A stretch of DNA of 64,000 nucleotides, taken from assembly GCF_004010325.2 (NCBI RefSeq), contig NZ_SADR02000023.1, positions 1 through 64,000 on the forward strand, in the 5' to 3' direction. Shown here piece by piece: positions 18,001-25,035 of this stretch. Origin of the DNA: Mesorhizobium sp. M00.F.Ca.ET.216.01.1.1. GTDB lineage: Bacteria > Pseudomonadota > Alphaproteobacteria > Rhizobiales > Rhizobiaceae. The position numbers and the translations under genes are program-made. A model generated the notes under the pieces. That model did not search any database. It was not told the DNA's origin and saw only the letters and a program-made list of their open reading frames with translations. Numbering within the stretch: position 1 is the stretch's first letter; each line of letters begins with the position of its first letter.

Positions 18001-19038
18001 CTACGGCCGAATGAACACCTTGCCATTCGGCTTGCCGAGTTCCGCGGGAACCCTCGCCATGGCTTCAGTCAGAGGCACGATCGCCGTCACGTCGGTCGAC
18101 CAGCGCCCGTCGGAAAAGCGCTGCTGCGCTTCCATGACGGCTGATCCACGCCGGTCGCGGAACTGGCGCATCCATTCGCTCAGCCAGAAACCCTCGATAC
18201 GCTTGCGCTGGAAGATCAGCTGCCCAGGCTCGCGGATGATTGTCGTCTCCGGATCGAGCCGCCCGTAGATGATCCAGCGTGAGCGCTTCGGCATGGCGTC
18301 GAAGATGGCCGAGGCCAGTGGCCCGGTCACCGCATCGAGGAAGATGCGCGGCTGCTCGGCCTTGATCACTTCGCGCAGCGTCGCTTTGAAATCGGGCGCC
18401 TTCTCGTTGAGGACACGGGCCGCACCGATCTCCTTCAAATGCTCGATCTGCTCGTCGCGGCGCACAGTGACGATCGGTCGGAAACCTTGCTCCCTGGCCA
18501 GGCCAATGACCAGCTTGCAAAGCTGGCTGCCGCCGGCGGTCATGATGAAGGCTTTCTCGCCTTCCTGCCTGACGATGTCGAACATGGCTAGCGCGGTGAT
18601 CGGGTTGACGATCATCGCCGCGCCGTCCTCGTCGCGCACGGTGTCGAGGAGCGGGATGCAGGCGACAGCTTCCGCGACTGCATATTCGGCCCAAGAACCC
18701 CAGTTCGACAGGCCGGTGGCGAAGGCAACGCGCTTGCCGGCGAGGCTCGCGGCGTAGGAGTCGTCACCAGTCGCGGCGACAATGCCGACGCCTTCGAAAC
18801 CGGGCGGTTGCCCCTTGGCGCGCGGCTGGCCATATTGCCCCTTGATGAAGGCGACATCGGACGGATTGATCGAAGCGAGGCTGACCTTGATCAGCACTTG
18901 CGTCGGGCCGGGCGTCGGCACCGCGATGCTGCCTAGCCGGAGATAAGGTTCCATCGCTTCGAGCGCGCTGCCGGTGGGCGTCTTGGTGTAGCCGTCATCG
19001 ACAAGCAGCAGCGCCTTCATTTCGGACGGAACAGCCAT
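18001..19038 (-). CDS. MDR-superfamily zinc-type/quinone oxidoreductase-like dehydrogenase
   Basis: A 345-residue medium-chain dehydrogenase/reductase. Residues 1-130 form the GroES-like catalytic domain (AFIKGQYGQPRAKGQPPGFE, GVGIVAATG); the rest is a Rossmann domain (AFIMTAGGSQLCKLVIGLAR, about 165-185). The clustered cysteine ligands of a structural zinc are absent, which points to the quinone oxidoreductase/enoyl reductase branch using NADPH. It ends 4 bp from the RND pump stop (convergent) and lies 36 bp downstream of the acyl-CoA dehydrogenase gene on the same strand, so it probably belongs to that acyl-CoA cluster. The substrate is unknown. Confidence 0.85.
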   Translation of the reverse strand: MAVPSEMKALLLVDDGYTKTPTGSALEAMEPYLRLGSIAVPTPGPTQVLIKVSLASINPSDVAFIKGQYGQPRAKGQPPGFEGVGIVAATGDDSYAASLAGKRVAFATGLSNWGSWAEYAVAEAVACIPLLDTVRDEDGAAMIVNPITALAMFDIVRQEGEKAFIMTAGGSQLCKLVIGLAREQGFRPIVTVRRDEQIEHLKEIGAARVLNEKAPDFKATLREVIKAEQPRIFLDAVTGPLASAIFDAMPKRSRWIIYGRLDPETTIIREPGQLIFQRKRIEGFWLSEWMRQFRDRRGSAVMEAQQRFSDGRWSTDVTAIVPLTEAMARVPAELGKPNGKVFIRP

Positions 19039-19074
19039 CGGGAAACTCCCTGATTGCAGGCACCCATTAGTCGC

Positions 19075-20316
19075 TCAGACTTTTTCCTGCGTGTATTTCT
19101 TCAGCTCCGTCCGCGCCACCTGCCGGCGATGCACCGCATCCGGTCCATCGGCGAGGCGCAGCGTGCGCAAATGCGTCCATGAGCGCGCCAGCGGCGTGTC
19201 CTGGCTGATGCCTTGTGCGCCGAACATCTGCACCGCCTCGTCGGTGACCTTGAGCGCGACACGCGGCGCGACCACCTTGATCTGGCTGATCCAGGGCGCG
19301 GCGGCGCGCGCGTCGCCCTGATCGATCATCCACGCCGCCTTGAGGCAGAGCAGCCTGGCCATTTCGATCTCCATCCTGCATTCGGCGATGATGTCGAAGT
19401 TGGCGCCGAGTCTGGCCAAAGGCTGGCCGAAGGCCTCGCGGCGGACGGAGCGCTGGCATAGCATCTCCAGCGCCATTTCGGCCTGGCCGATGGCGCGCAT
19501 GCAGTGATGGATGCGGCCGGGCCCGAGGCGGCCTTGCGCGATCTCGAAGCCCCTGCCCTCGCCAAGGATCAGGTTCGACGCCGGCACCCGCACATTCTCG
19601 AATCTGAGATGCATATGGCCGTGCGGCGCATCGTCGTCGCCATAGACCTGCATCGCCCGCAGCTTGGTCACGCCTCTTGTGTCGGAGGGCACCAGGATCA
19701 TCGAATGCCGGCGGTGCCGCGGTTCCTCATCGCCGCCGGTCCTCACCATGACGATGTAGATGGCACAGCGCGGATCGCCGGCGCCTGATGCCCACCATTT
19801 CTCGCCGTTCAGCACATAGTCGCCGCCTTGCCGTTCGCAGCGCATGGCGATATTCGTGGCGTCGGAAGAGGCGACATTCGGCTCGGTCATCAGGTAGGCC
19901 GAGCGGATCTTTCCGTCGAGCAGCGGCTCCAGCCACTCTTTCTTGTGTTCCATCGAACCGTAGCGTTCCAGCACTTCCATATTGCCGGTGTCAGGCGCCG
20001 AGCAGTTGAAGGTCTCGGCGCCGAGATGCGCCTTGCCCATCTCTTCGGCGAGATAGGCATATTCGACAGTGGAGAGCCCATAGCCGCGCTCCGAGCCGGT
20101 CAGCCAGAAATTCCACAGGCCGCGCTCTTTCGCGGTCGTCTTCAGCCCTTCGAGAATTTCGGTCTGCCGTGCGCTATGGACCCAGCGGTCGCCGCCCTTG
20201 CCGATCTCGGCCAGGAATTCCTCGCTGAGCGGCGTGATCTCGTCCCGCACCATCGCCGCGACGCGCGCGTGGATCGGCTTCAGCCGCTCGGTCATGCCCA
20301 GATTCATGTCCGCCAT
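19075..20316 (-). CDS. Acyl-CoA dehydrogenase family protein (ACAD10/11 or LvaC-like candidate)
   Basis: A 413-residue FAD flavoprotein of the acyl-CoA dehydrogenase family. Visible blocks are the N-terminal helical domain, YLMTEPNVASSDATNI (flavin/substrate region, about 142-157), NGEKWWASGAGDPRCAIYIV, and a C-terminal helical domain with MRAIGQAEMALEMLCQRS and MFGAQGISQDTPLARSW. It is divergent from an operon holding an SDR, a MaoC-type hydratase and an APH-type kinase. That combination resembles bacterial and mitochondrial pathways in which a hydroxyacyl-CoA is phosphorylated and then dephosphorylated by an ACAD, as in the levulinate (lva) pathway. Ordinary acyl-CoA dehydrogenation remains possible. 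Confidence 0.9.
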   Translation of the reverse strand: MADMNLGMTERLKPIHARVAAMVRDEITPLSEEFLAEIGKGGDRWVHSARQTEILEGLKTTAKERGLWNFWLTGSERGYGLSTVEYAYLAEEMGKAHLGAETFNCSAPDTGNMEVLERYGSMEHKKEWLEPLLDGKIRSAYLMTEPNVASSDATNIAMRCERQGGDYVLNGEKWWASGAGDPRCAIYIVMVRTGGDEEPRHRRHSMILVPSDTRGVTKLRAMQVYGDDDAPHGHMHLRFENVRVPASNLILGEGRGFEIAQGRLGPGRIHHCMRAIGQAEMALEMLCQRSVRREAFGQPLARLGANFDIIAECRMEIEMARLLCLKAAWMIDQGDARAAAPWISQIKVVAPRVALKVTDEAVQMFGAQGISQDTPLARSWTHLRTLRLADGPDAVHRRQVARTELKKYTQEKV

Positions 20317-20445
20317 CGATCTCCGGCCCTCTCAACGCGTATCCAGGCCCTTTACCCGTGGCAAGGATGACCGTACTTCGGATAGCCTTGTCAACGCGAG
20401 CCCTTTCACCCGGATCGTGAGAGCAAAGGCGCGGAGAAATTTGCG

Positions 20446-21261
20446 ATGAGCTATCTGGACGAACTGTTTTCGGTCGCCGGCAAGACCGCGCTGGTCACCG
20501 GCGGTGCGACCGGCATCGGCCGCATGGCGGCGACCGCGCTGATCAGGGCCGGCGCCACCGTGATGATCGCCTCGCGCAAGGGCGAGGATTGCATCAGGGT
20601 GGCCGGCGAATTGAACGGCCTCGGCGCCTCCGGCCGGGCGGAGGGCTTCGCCGGTGATGTCTCCAGCGAAGCCGGCATCGCGGCGCTGGTTGCCGAAGTG
20701 AAGATGCGGTCGGAACGGCTGCACATCCTGGTCAACAATGCCGGCACTTCCTGGGGAGCTCCGTTGGAAAGCTTCCCCTACCATGCCTGGGCCAAGGTGT
20801 TCGGCGTCAACGTCACCGCCGTCTTCCACCTGACGCGCGAATTGCTGCCGCTGCTCGACGCCGCCGCCAGCGACGCCGATCCGGCCCGAGTGATCAATCT
20901 CGGTTCGGTGATGGGCACCCAGCCGCTCGCCGACGACGCCTATTCCTACACTGCCTCCAAGGCTGCGGTTCACCATCTGACGCGCACGTTGGCGATCGAG
21001 TTTGCCGCCCGCCACATCACCGTCAACGCCTTTGCCCCCGGTCCCTTCCAGAGCCGCATGACCGCTTTCGCCACCGGCAGCGAGGAGCAGGCGAAACATG
21101 TCGGCAGCCATGTTCCGATCGGCCGCATCGGCGCGCCGGATGACATTGCCGGCGCAACGCTCTATTTGTGCGGCCGTGCTGGCAGCTATGTCACCGGTGC
21201 CATCCTGCCAATCGACGGCGGGCAATCGGTGCAGCATGGGCTGAAATTGTTCAAGGAATGA
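20446..21261 (+). CDS. SDR family oxidoreductase (RhlG-like)
   Basis: A 271-residue short-chain dehydrogenase/reductase with the cofactor motif TGGATGIG (19-26), NNAG (about 97-100), catalytic Ser in INLGSVMG and YSYTASKAA (Tyr-x-x-x-Lys). The NNAGTSWGAPLESFP segment and overall layout resemble RhlG-type 3-ketoacyl reductases, which reduce or oxidise beta-keto/hydroxyacyl thioesters with NADP(H). It is the first gene of a plus-strand unit followed by the MaoC-type hydratase and kinase genes. Its likely role is interconversion of a keto- and hydroxyacyl-CoA intermediate, which is inference. Confidence 0.9.
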   Translation: MSYLDELFSVAGKTALVTGGATGIGRMAATALIRAGATVMIASRKGEDCIRVAGELNGLGASGRAEGFAGDVSSEAGIAALVAEVKMRSERLHILVNNAGTSWGAPLESFPYHAWAKVFGVNVTAVFHLTRELLPLLDAAASDADPARVINLGSVMGTQPLADDAYSYTASKAAVHHLTRTLAIEFAARHITVNAFAPGPFQSRMTAFATGSEEQAKHVGSHVPIGRIGAPDDIAGATLYLCGRAGSYVTGAILPIDGGQSVQHGLKLFKE

Positions 21262-21298
21262 AACCGCTCGATCCCAGGGCGAAGTGGAGGACATCAGC

Positions 21299-21778
21299 GT
21301 GGAACCGATCAGTCTCGATGTGCTTCTGGCCAGCGTCGGCAAGGAAGTCGGCGTGTCACCATGGCGGGTGGTGTCGCAGCGCATGATCGACCAGTTCGCC
21401 GATGCCACCGACGATCACCAGTTCATCCATTGCGACCCGGAACGCGCCAGGCGCGAGACGCCGTTCGGCGGCACCATCGCGCATGGCTTCCTGTCGCTTT
21501 CGCTGTTGTCGGCGATGACCTTCGAGACCATGCCGCCGCTCGAAAACAGCAAGATGGGCGTCAATCACGGTTTCGATTCGCTGCGCTTCCTGGCGCCGGT
21601 CAAGACCGGCTCGCGCATCCGCACCCGTTTCGTGCTGGCCGACGTCAAGGTCCGGCCGTCTGGCTGGGTGCAGACGGCGCATGACGTGACCATCGAGATC
21701 GATGGCTCGAAAAAGCCGGCGCTGACCGCGCGCTGGCTGACGCTGACGCTGATCGAACGCCAACCAGAGGCGGCATGA
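21299..21778 (+). CDS. MaoC family dehydratase
   Basis: A 159-residue single hotdog-fold protein of the (R)-specific enoyl-CoA hydratase type. The hydratase motif is visible in FADATDDHQFIHCDPERARR followed by TPFGGTIAHGFLSLSLL, with the catalytic Asp and His. It hydrates trans-2-enoyl-CoA to 3-hydroxyacyl-CoA or the reverse. The GTG at 21299 is preferred because GGAGG lies 8 nt upstream; an earlier in-frame GTG at 21284 would precede that ribosome-binding site. Its stop overlaps the ATG of the kinase gene by 4 bp, so the two products are probably made together. Confidence 0.9.
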   Translation: MEPISLDVLLASVGKEVGVSPWRVVSQRMIDQFADATDDHQFIHCDPERARRETPFGGTIAHGFLSLSLLSAMTFETMPPLENSKMGVNHGFDSLRFLAPVKTGSRIRTRFVLADVKVRPSGWVQTAHDVTIEIDGSKKPALTARWLTLTLIERQPEAA

Positions 21779-22809
21779 TCGACGCGAACACGCTCGACCA
21801 GGCAGCCCTTGCGTCCTACCTCGAGGCCGAAATCCCCGGTTTTGGTGGGCTTCGTTCAATTGAAAAATTCAAATCCGGACAATCGAACCCGACCTATCTG
21901 CTTACGGCGGCAAGCGGCCGCTATGTGCTGCGCGCCAAGCCGCCGGGCCGGTTACTGAGATCCGCGCATCAGGTCGATCGCGAGTTCAGGGTGATGAAGG
22001 CGCTTTCCGCCACGGCGGTACCGGTGCCCGTGATGCTGCATCTTTCCGGCGAAACCTCGCCGATCGGCCGCATGTTCTACGTGATGGACTTCGTCGACGG
22101 CCGCATCTTTTGGGACCCGGCATTGCCGGAGGTGTCGGGCAATGACGAGCGTGCCGCGATCTACGATGCCATGAATGCAACGCTCGCCGCGCTGCACGAC
22201 GTCGATGTCGAAGCTGCAGGGCTTGGCGATTTCGGCAAGCCGGGTAGTTATTTCGAGCGCCAGTTTGCCCGCTGGACCGGCCAGTACCGTGCCTCCGAAA
22301 CCGGCACGGTGGCCGACATGGACCGGCTGATTGCCTGGCTGGAGACGCACCTGCCCGCCGATGACGGCCGGGTTTCGCTGGTGCATGGCGACTACCGGCT
22401 GGACAACATGATCTTCGCGCCGGAGCGGCCGCAGGTTCTGGCGGTGCTCGATTGGGAACTGTCGACGCTCGGCCACCCCTTCGCCGACATCGCCTATCAG
22501 TGCATGCAATGGCGCCTGCCGCATTCGTCAGGGTTTCGTGGCCTTGGCGGCATCGACCGCGCGGCCCTCGGCCTGCCATCCGAGGAAGCTTATGTCGCCG
22601 CCTATTGCCGGCGGCGCGGACTTGCCGGCATCCGCAACTGGATCTTCTTCCTCGCCTTCTCCTTCTTCCGGTTCGCCGCGATCTGCCAGGGCGTCTACAG
22701 GCGCGCCCTAGACGGCAACGCCTCCAATCCGGAAAGGGCAAAGACCTATGGCGAGGCGGTGAAGCTCCTTGCCGGGCTTGCGGTGAAATTGCTCGGCAAG
22801 GAGACTTGA
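21775..22809 (+). CDS. APH-type phosphotransferase (ACAD10/11- or LvaA-like kinase)
   Basis: A 344-residue aminoglycoside-phosphotransferase-fold kinase. The catalytic loop LVHGDYRLDNMIF (HGD-x4-N) and the metal-binding VLDWELSTLGHPFADIAYQC are intact; the N-lobe is YLLTAASGRYVLRAKPPG. In bacteria and in the fused mitochondrial ACAD10/11 proteins this subfamily accompanies acyl-CoA dehydrogenases. In the levulinate pathway such a kinase (LvaA) phosphorylates 4-hydroxyacyl-CoA before elimination of phosphate. The coupled MaoC-type gene and the divergent acyl-CoA dehydrogenase gene fit that scheme. It is not expected to confer antibiotic resistance. Confidence 0.87.
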   Translation: MIDANTLDQAALASYLEAEIPGFGGLRSIEKFKSGQSNPTYLLTAASGRYVLRAKPPGRLLRSAHQVDREFRVMKALSATAVPVPVMLHLSGETSPIGRMFYVMDFVDGRIFWDPALPEVSGNDERAAIYDAMNATLAALHDVDVEAAGLGDFGKPGSYFERQFARWTGQYRASETGTVADMDRLIAWLETHLPADDGRVSLVHGDYRLDNMIFAPERPQVLAVLDWELSTLGHPFADIAYQCMQWRLPHSSGFRGLGGIDRAALGLPSEEAYVAAYCRRRGLAGIRNWIFFLAFSFFRFAAICQGVYRRALDGNASNPERAKTYGEAVKLLAGLAVKLLGKET

Positions 22810-22849
22810 AGCGTTGGCGGTCGTGTCGACGCGGTCCAGGACCCCGCCC

Positions 22850-22877
22850 TTGTTCGTTTCCGTACAGCGTATATGAT
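22850..22877 (+). promoter_or_regulatory. TetR gene promoter containing a CGTACA half-site
   Basis: TTGTTC (22850-22855), a 16-nt spacer and TATGAT (22872-22877) form a plausible sigma-70 promoter for the TetR-family gene. TTCCGTACA (22858-22866) lies in the spacer and is the exact reverse complement of TGTACGGAA in the downstream palindromic region (23721-23729). This suggests autorepression by the encoded regulator. Confidence 0.5.
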
Positions 22878-22912
22878 TTGGGTCGGCAACAAACAAACAA
22901 AGGTAGGCACAA

Positions 22913-23557
22913 TTGCCGCTGAGCGTCCAGAAACGCCGCGAGAAACAGAAAGCCGAACTGCGCTCCGAACTGGTCGATGCAGCACACAGACTTGTGCAGG
23001 AGGAAGGCTATGAAGGCCTTACCATCCGCAAGCTGGCCAAGCGCGTCGGCTATGCGCCGATGTCGGTCTATTCCTACTTTGCCGATAAGCAGGACATCCT
23101 GTTCGCATTGGCCGAGGATGCCTTCGAGACTTTGGCCAGGCGCATCGAGGATCATCCGGCCGACGATCCGATCGAGGCACTGCAGGCGGTCATGACCGAA
23201 TATGCCGCCTTCGGCTTCGGCAATCCCAACGAATATCGCACCGTGTTCATGACCGAGAAGGTCAAGCCGCCCGAAGGCAAGACCTTCGCCGAGATGGAGG
23301 AAGGCAACCCGGCGATGAAGGTGCTGATCAAACGGGTCGAGGCCTGCGTGGCCGCTGGCAAGCTCAAGGGCGATCCGCGCGCCATCGCCACCATGCTGTG
23401 GGCGGTCGGACATGGCACGATCTCGCTGTTGATCACCTTCCCCTTCTATCCATTCGGCGACCCGCAAGCTTTCGTGAGGCGGATGTGCGATTTCGCGCTT
23501 GCCGGGCTGACCACCCAGGACGTGCCGCCGCTGACCGAGACGCCGGTCAACTGCTGA
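22913..23557 (+). CDS. TetR/AcrR family transcriptional regulator
   Basis: A 214-residue one-component repressor. Residues 15-65 form the TetR helix-turn-helix (ELVDAAHRLVQEEGYEGLTI, RKLAKRVGYAPMSVYSYFAD); the C-terminal part is a ligand domain of the WHG type. Translation most likely starts at TTG 22913 after AGGTAGG. It lies 103 bp downstream of the SDR-MaoC-kinase genes and has its own promoter. A CGTACA half-site in that promoter and palindromes upstream of the next gene suggest it controls itself and the small secreted protein, and perhaps the acyl-CoA cluster. Its ligand may be an acyl-CoA or fatty acid, which is a guess from context. Confidence 0.9.
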   Translation: MPLSVQKRREKQKAELRSELVDAAHRLVQEEGYEGLTIRKLAKRVGYAPMSVYSYFADKQDILFALAEDAFETLARRIEDHPADDPIEALQAVMTEYAAFGFGNPNEYRTVFMTEKVKPPEGKTFAEMEEGNPAMKVLIKRVEACVAAGKLKGDPRAIATMLWAVGHGTISLLITFPFYPFGDPQAFVRRMCDFALAGLTTQDVPPLTETPVNC

Positions 23558-23652
23558 GCGGCTCCTCCTCGGTTTCTTCCCCCTTAGAGCGCCGGGATGC
23601 GGGCTAGATCTTGCAACGGTACGATGCAATTTCCAGCGTTCAATAAAATTCT

Positions 23653-23668
23653 ATCGTACATGTACGAT
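23653..23668. promoter_or_regulatory. Perfect 16-bp palindrome, candidate TetR operator 1
   Basis: ATCGTACATGTACGAT reads identically on both strands. It lies just upstream of the putative -35 box of the small secreted protein gene. The core CGTACATGTACG recurs exactly 60 bp downstream. Confidence 0.6.
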
Positions 23669-23675
23669 TTCTGGC

Positions 23676-23704
23676 TTGAATTCTCCGGCTGCCCCACGTA
23701 TATG
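23676..23704 (+). promoter_or_regulatory. Putative sigma-70 promoter of the small secreted protein gene
   Basis: TTGAAT (23676-23681), a 17-nt spacer and TATATG (23699-23704) make a plausible promoter. It is bracketed by the palindromes at 23653-23668 and 23715-23726. The -10 box overlaps a degenerate third copy, CGTATATGTACA (23697-23708), so bound repressor should block RNA polymerase. Confidence 0.5.
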
Positions 23705-23714
23705 TACACTATAT

Positions 23715-23726
23715 CGTACATGTACG
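23715..23726. promoter_or_regulatory. Palindrome CGTACATGTACG, candidate TetR operator 2
   Basis: This is an exact copy of the 12-bp core of the palindrome at 23653-23668. It is placed between the putative -10 box and the start codon of the secreted protein, which is a repressor-like position. Confidence 0.6.
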
Positions 23727-23745
23727 GAAAAAGATTGAACCGGAG

Positions 23746-24000
23746 ATGATGATGATGAAGAAGACAATCCTCACCCTCGCCGCAGTGCTGGCACTCTCGG
23801 GCACGGCCGTTGCCGGTACCAGTGATCCAAGTAAGCAGGCCCCGGCTGCGGCCTGCGCAGACACCAGGACCAACGTAAAGCTCGATTGCGGCGCAACCGG
23901 TTCAGTCGCAAAGACGGATACTGCAGCCAAGACCGGCTCGGCCAAGGGTCCAAGGCTGGGCATCGGCATCAATCCGTGGATCGTGCCCAGCACGTTCTGA
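23746..24000 (+). CDS. Small secreted protein of unknown function
   Basis: An 84-residue protein with a clear Sec signal peptide (KKTILTLAAVLALSGTAVAG, cleavage expected after Ala or Gly near 24). The mature part is about 60 residues, rich in Ala, Thr, Lys and Asp, with two cysteines (CADTRTNVKLDC) that could form a disulphide, and it ends GIGINPWIVPSTF. The gene starts with four ATG codons in a row, so the exact start is open; ACCGGAG just upstream supports the first or second. It is a monocistronic gene between palindromic operators and a terminator. I do not recognise the family. Confidence 0.75.
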   Translation: MMMMKKTILTLAAVLALSGTAVAGTSDPSKQAPAAACADTRTNVKLDCGATGSVAKTDTAAKTGSAKGPRLGIGINPWIVPSTF

Positions 24001-24043
24001 GCCAATCGACGGATCAGTCCCTAATGGCACAACGATACCAATT

Positions 24044-24075
24044 AAGGGCGGCAGGATATCCTGACCGCCCTTTTT
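24044..24075 (+). terminator. Rho-independent terminator after the small secreted protein
   Basis: AAGGGCGG (24044-24051) pairs with CCGCCCTT (24065-24072). The stem continues through CAGG/CCTG around an ATAT loop and is followed by a run of five T. It lies 44 bp after the stop. Confidence 0.85.
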
Positions 24076-24142
24076 GCAGGTGCCCGTTTTCGTAGGGCCG
24101 GTTCTTGTAGGAGGCTGAGCTCAGCCGAACCAGCCAGGCAGA

Positions 24143-24367
24143 TTATTTTCCGCGTTTCTTTCTTCCTGCCACCGACTCGGGCTTTGCGGGGGCGCCGGAA
24201 ATGGAGGTTCCGGTGATCGACACTGGATCGCTGGCCGGAAACGTATCCTCGAGCCCTTCCTCGAGCTCCTCTTCTGCGCTCGCCTCTCTGCGCTGCTCAT
24301 GTTCGAAGGAGCGAACAGCCGGTGATTTCCTGGCTGACTTCGGCGCGGGTTTCGACGGCATCGGCAC
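24143..24367 (-). CDS. Small conserved protein with DTFPASDP motif
   Basis: A 74-residue hydrophilic, highly charged protein. The central segment EEELEEGLEDTFPASDPVSI carries the LEDTFPASDPVS motif that I recall from many small proteins of alpha- and betaproteobacteria with no known function. Its ends are basic (KPAPKSARKS; GRKKRGK). No signal peptide or membrane segment is seen. It lies downstream of soxG on the same strand but is separated from it by 86 bp containing a REP-like element. The product may be intrinsically disordered; no function is proposed. Confidence 0.7.
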   Translation of the reverse strand: MPMPSKPAPKSARKSPAVRSFEHEQRREASAEEELEEGLEDTFPASDPVSITGTSISGAPAKPESVAGRKKRGK

Positions 24368-24413
24368 TCTCCCTCGGCTCGCTGTGGCAAACGGCCTTGC
24401 GCGGCGAACGTTC

Positions 24414-24453
24414 CCGACCGGCTTTTACCGAAACCGGTTTCCGCTTTTCGGGG
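24414..24453. repeat. Degenerate REP-like element (copy E) after soxG
   Basis: ACCGAAACCGGTTTCCGC with flanking CGACCGGCTTTT and TTTTCGGGGTC resembles the core (GAAAACCGG...TTCCACTTTTCGGG) of the elements at 44517, 44578 and 53717. It abuts the soxG stop codon at 24454. The outer arms are eroded. Confidence 0.45.
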
Positions 24454-25035
24454 TCAAGCCGCCGCGTCGCGGGCCGCCTCCGACAGGAAAGTAAAGACAT
24501 AATCGGAGAAGGAACGCCAGCATTCGACCCGGAAGGCGTCGGCGGCGGTGCGCAACAGCACGATCTCGACCTTGCCCAGAATGGTGCGTGACGCCGCCCC
24601 CACCGGAAAGGCGTCGAGCGACAGGTCCTGCGGGCAGCCTGCGTTGATCGTTGCGGCAGCCGCCGGGCCAGTCACGGCAATGGCGACGTTGCGATTCGAG
24701 ATGCCGACTGCCGAATGCAGCGCAGTGACTTTTGCGCAATCGGCGAGCGGGTCCTTTGCCGCCTGGTCGAGGACAAGCCATTCGTCAGGTCCGAGCCACA
24801 GGGCCGTGCGCCCGGCCTTTGCCACCGAGGTCTTTGGCTTTCGCGGCAGGGTGACGCCAAGCGCTTTCGAAAGCGCCGCGACAGATGCTTCCGGCGCACG
24901 CAGCGAAATGCGCTCCGCTGGCGGCAGCACTGCGAGCTTGACGCCGGTGGCCGACAGCTCCTGACCGGCGAGAGCCGGACGGCGTTCGGCCGACGGCGTA
25001 ACGGCAGCAGTTTTCTTCGCGGCAGCCTTAGCCAT
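24454..25035 (-). CDS. soxG: Sarcosine oxidase gamma subunit
   Basis: A 193-residue subunit of heterotetrameric sarcosine oxidase, which demethylates sarcosine to glycine and passes the one-carbon unit to tetrahydrofolate. It has the GcvT-like C-terminal pattern of SoxG (ALWLGPDEWLVLD; VGISNRNVAIAVTGPAAAATI; RTILGKVEIVLLRTAADAFRVECWRSFSDYVFTFL). The first 25 residues are Ala/Lys-rich. Its start overlaps the soxA stop by 8 bp, making it the last gene of the soxBDAG operon. Confidence 0.93.
   Translation of the reverse strand: MAKAAAKKTAAVTPSAERRPALAGQELSATGVKLAVLPPAERISLRAPEASVAALSKALGVTLPRKPKTSVAKAGRTALWLGPDEWLVLDQAAKDPLADCAKVTALHSAVGISNRNVAIAVTGPAAAATINAGCPQDLSLDAFPVGAASRTILGKVEIVLLRTAADAFRVECWRSFSDYVFTFLSEAARDAAA

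Noticed and set aside
20332..21408. Minus-strand frame opposite the SDR gene
   Set aside because: The SDR has intact catalytic motifs and a normal start; the opposite frame has no recognisable domain.
21775..22809. Aminoglycoside resistance kinase
   Set aside because: The APH fold is present, but coupling to a MaoC gene and proximity to an acyl-CoA dehydrogenase gene indicate a metabolic kinase.
21986..23629. Minus-strand frame of about 547 codons across the kinase and TetR genes
   Set aside because: It spans two well-supported plus-strand genes and shows low-complexity Arg/Pro/Ser composition.
23653..23726. CRISPR-like repeat
   Set aside because: Only two or three short palindromes with unequal spacing; no array and no cas genes.
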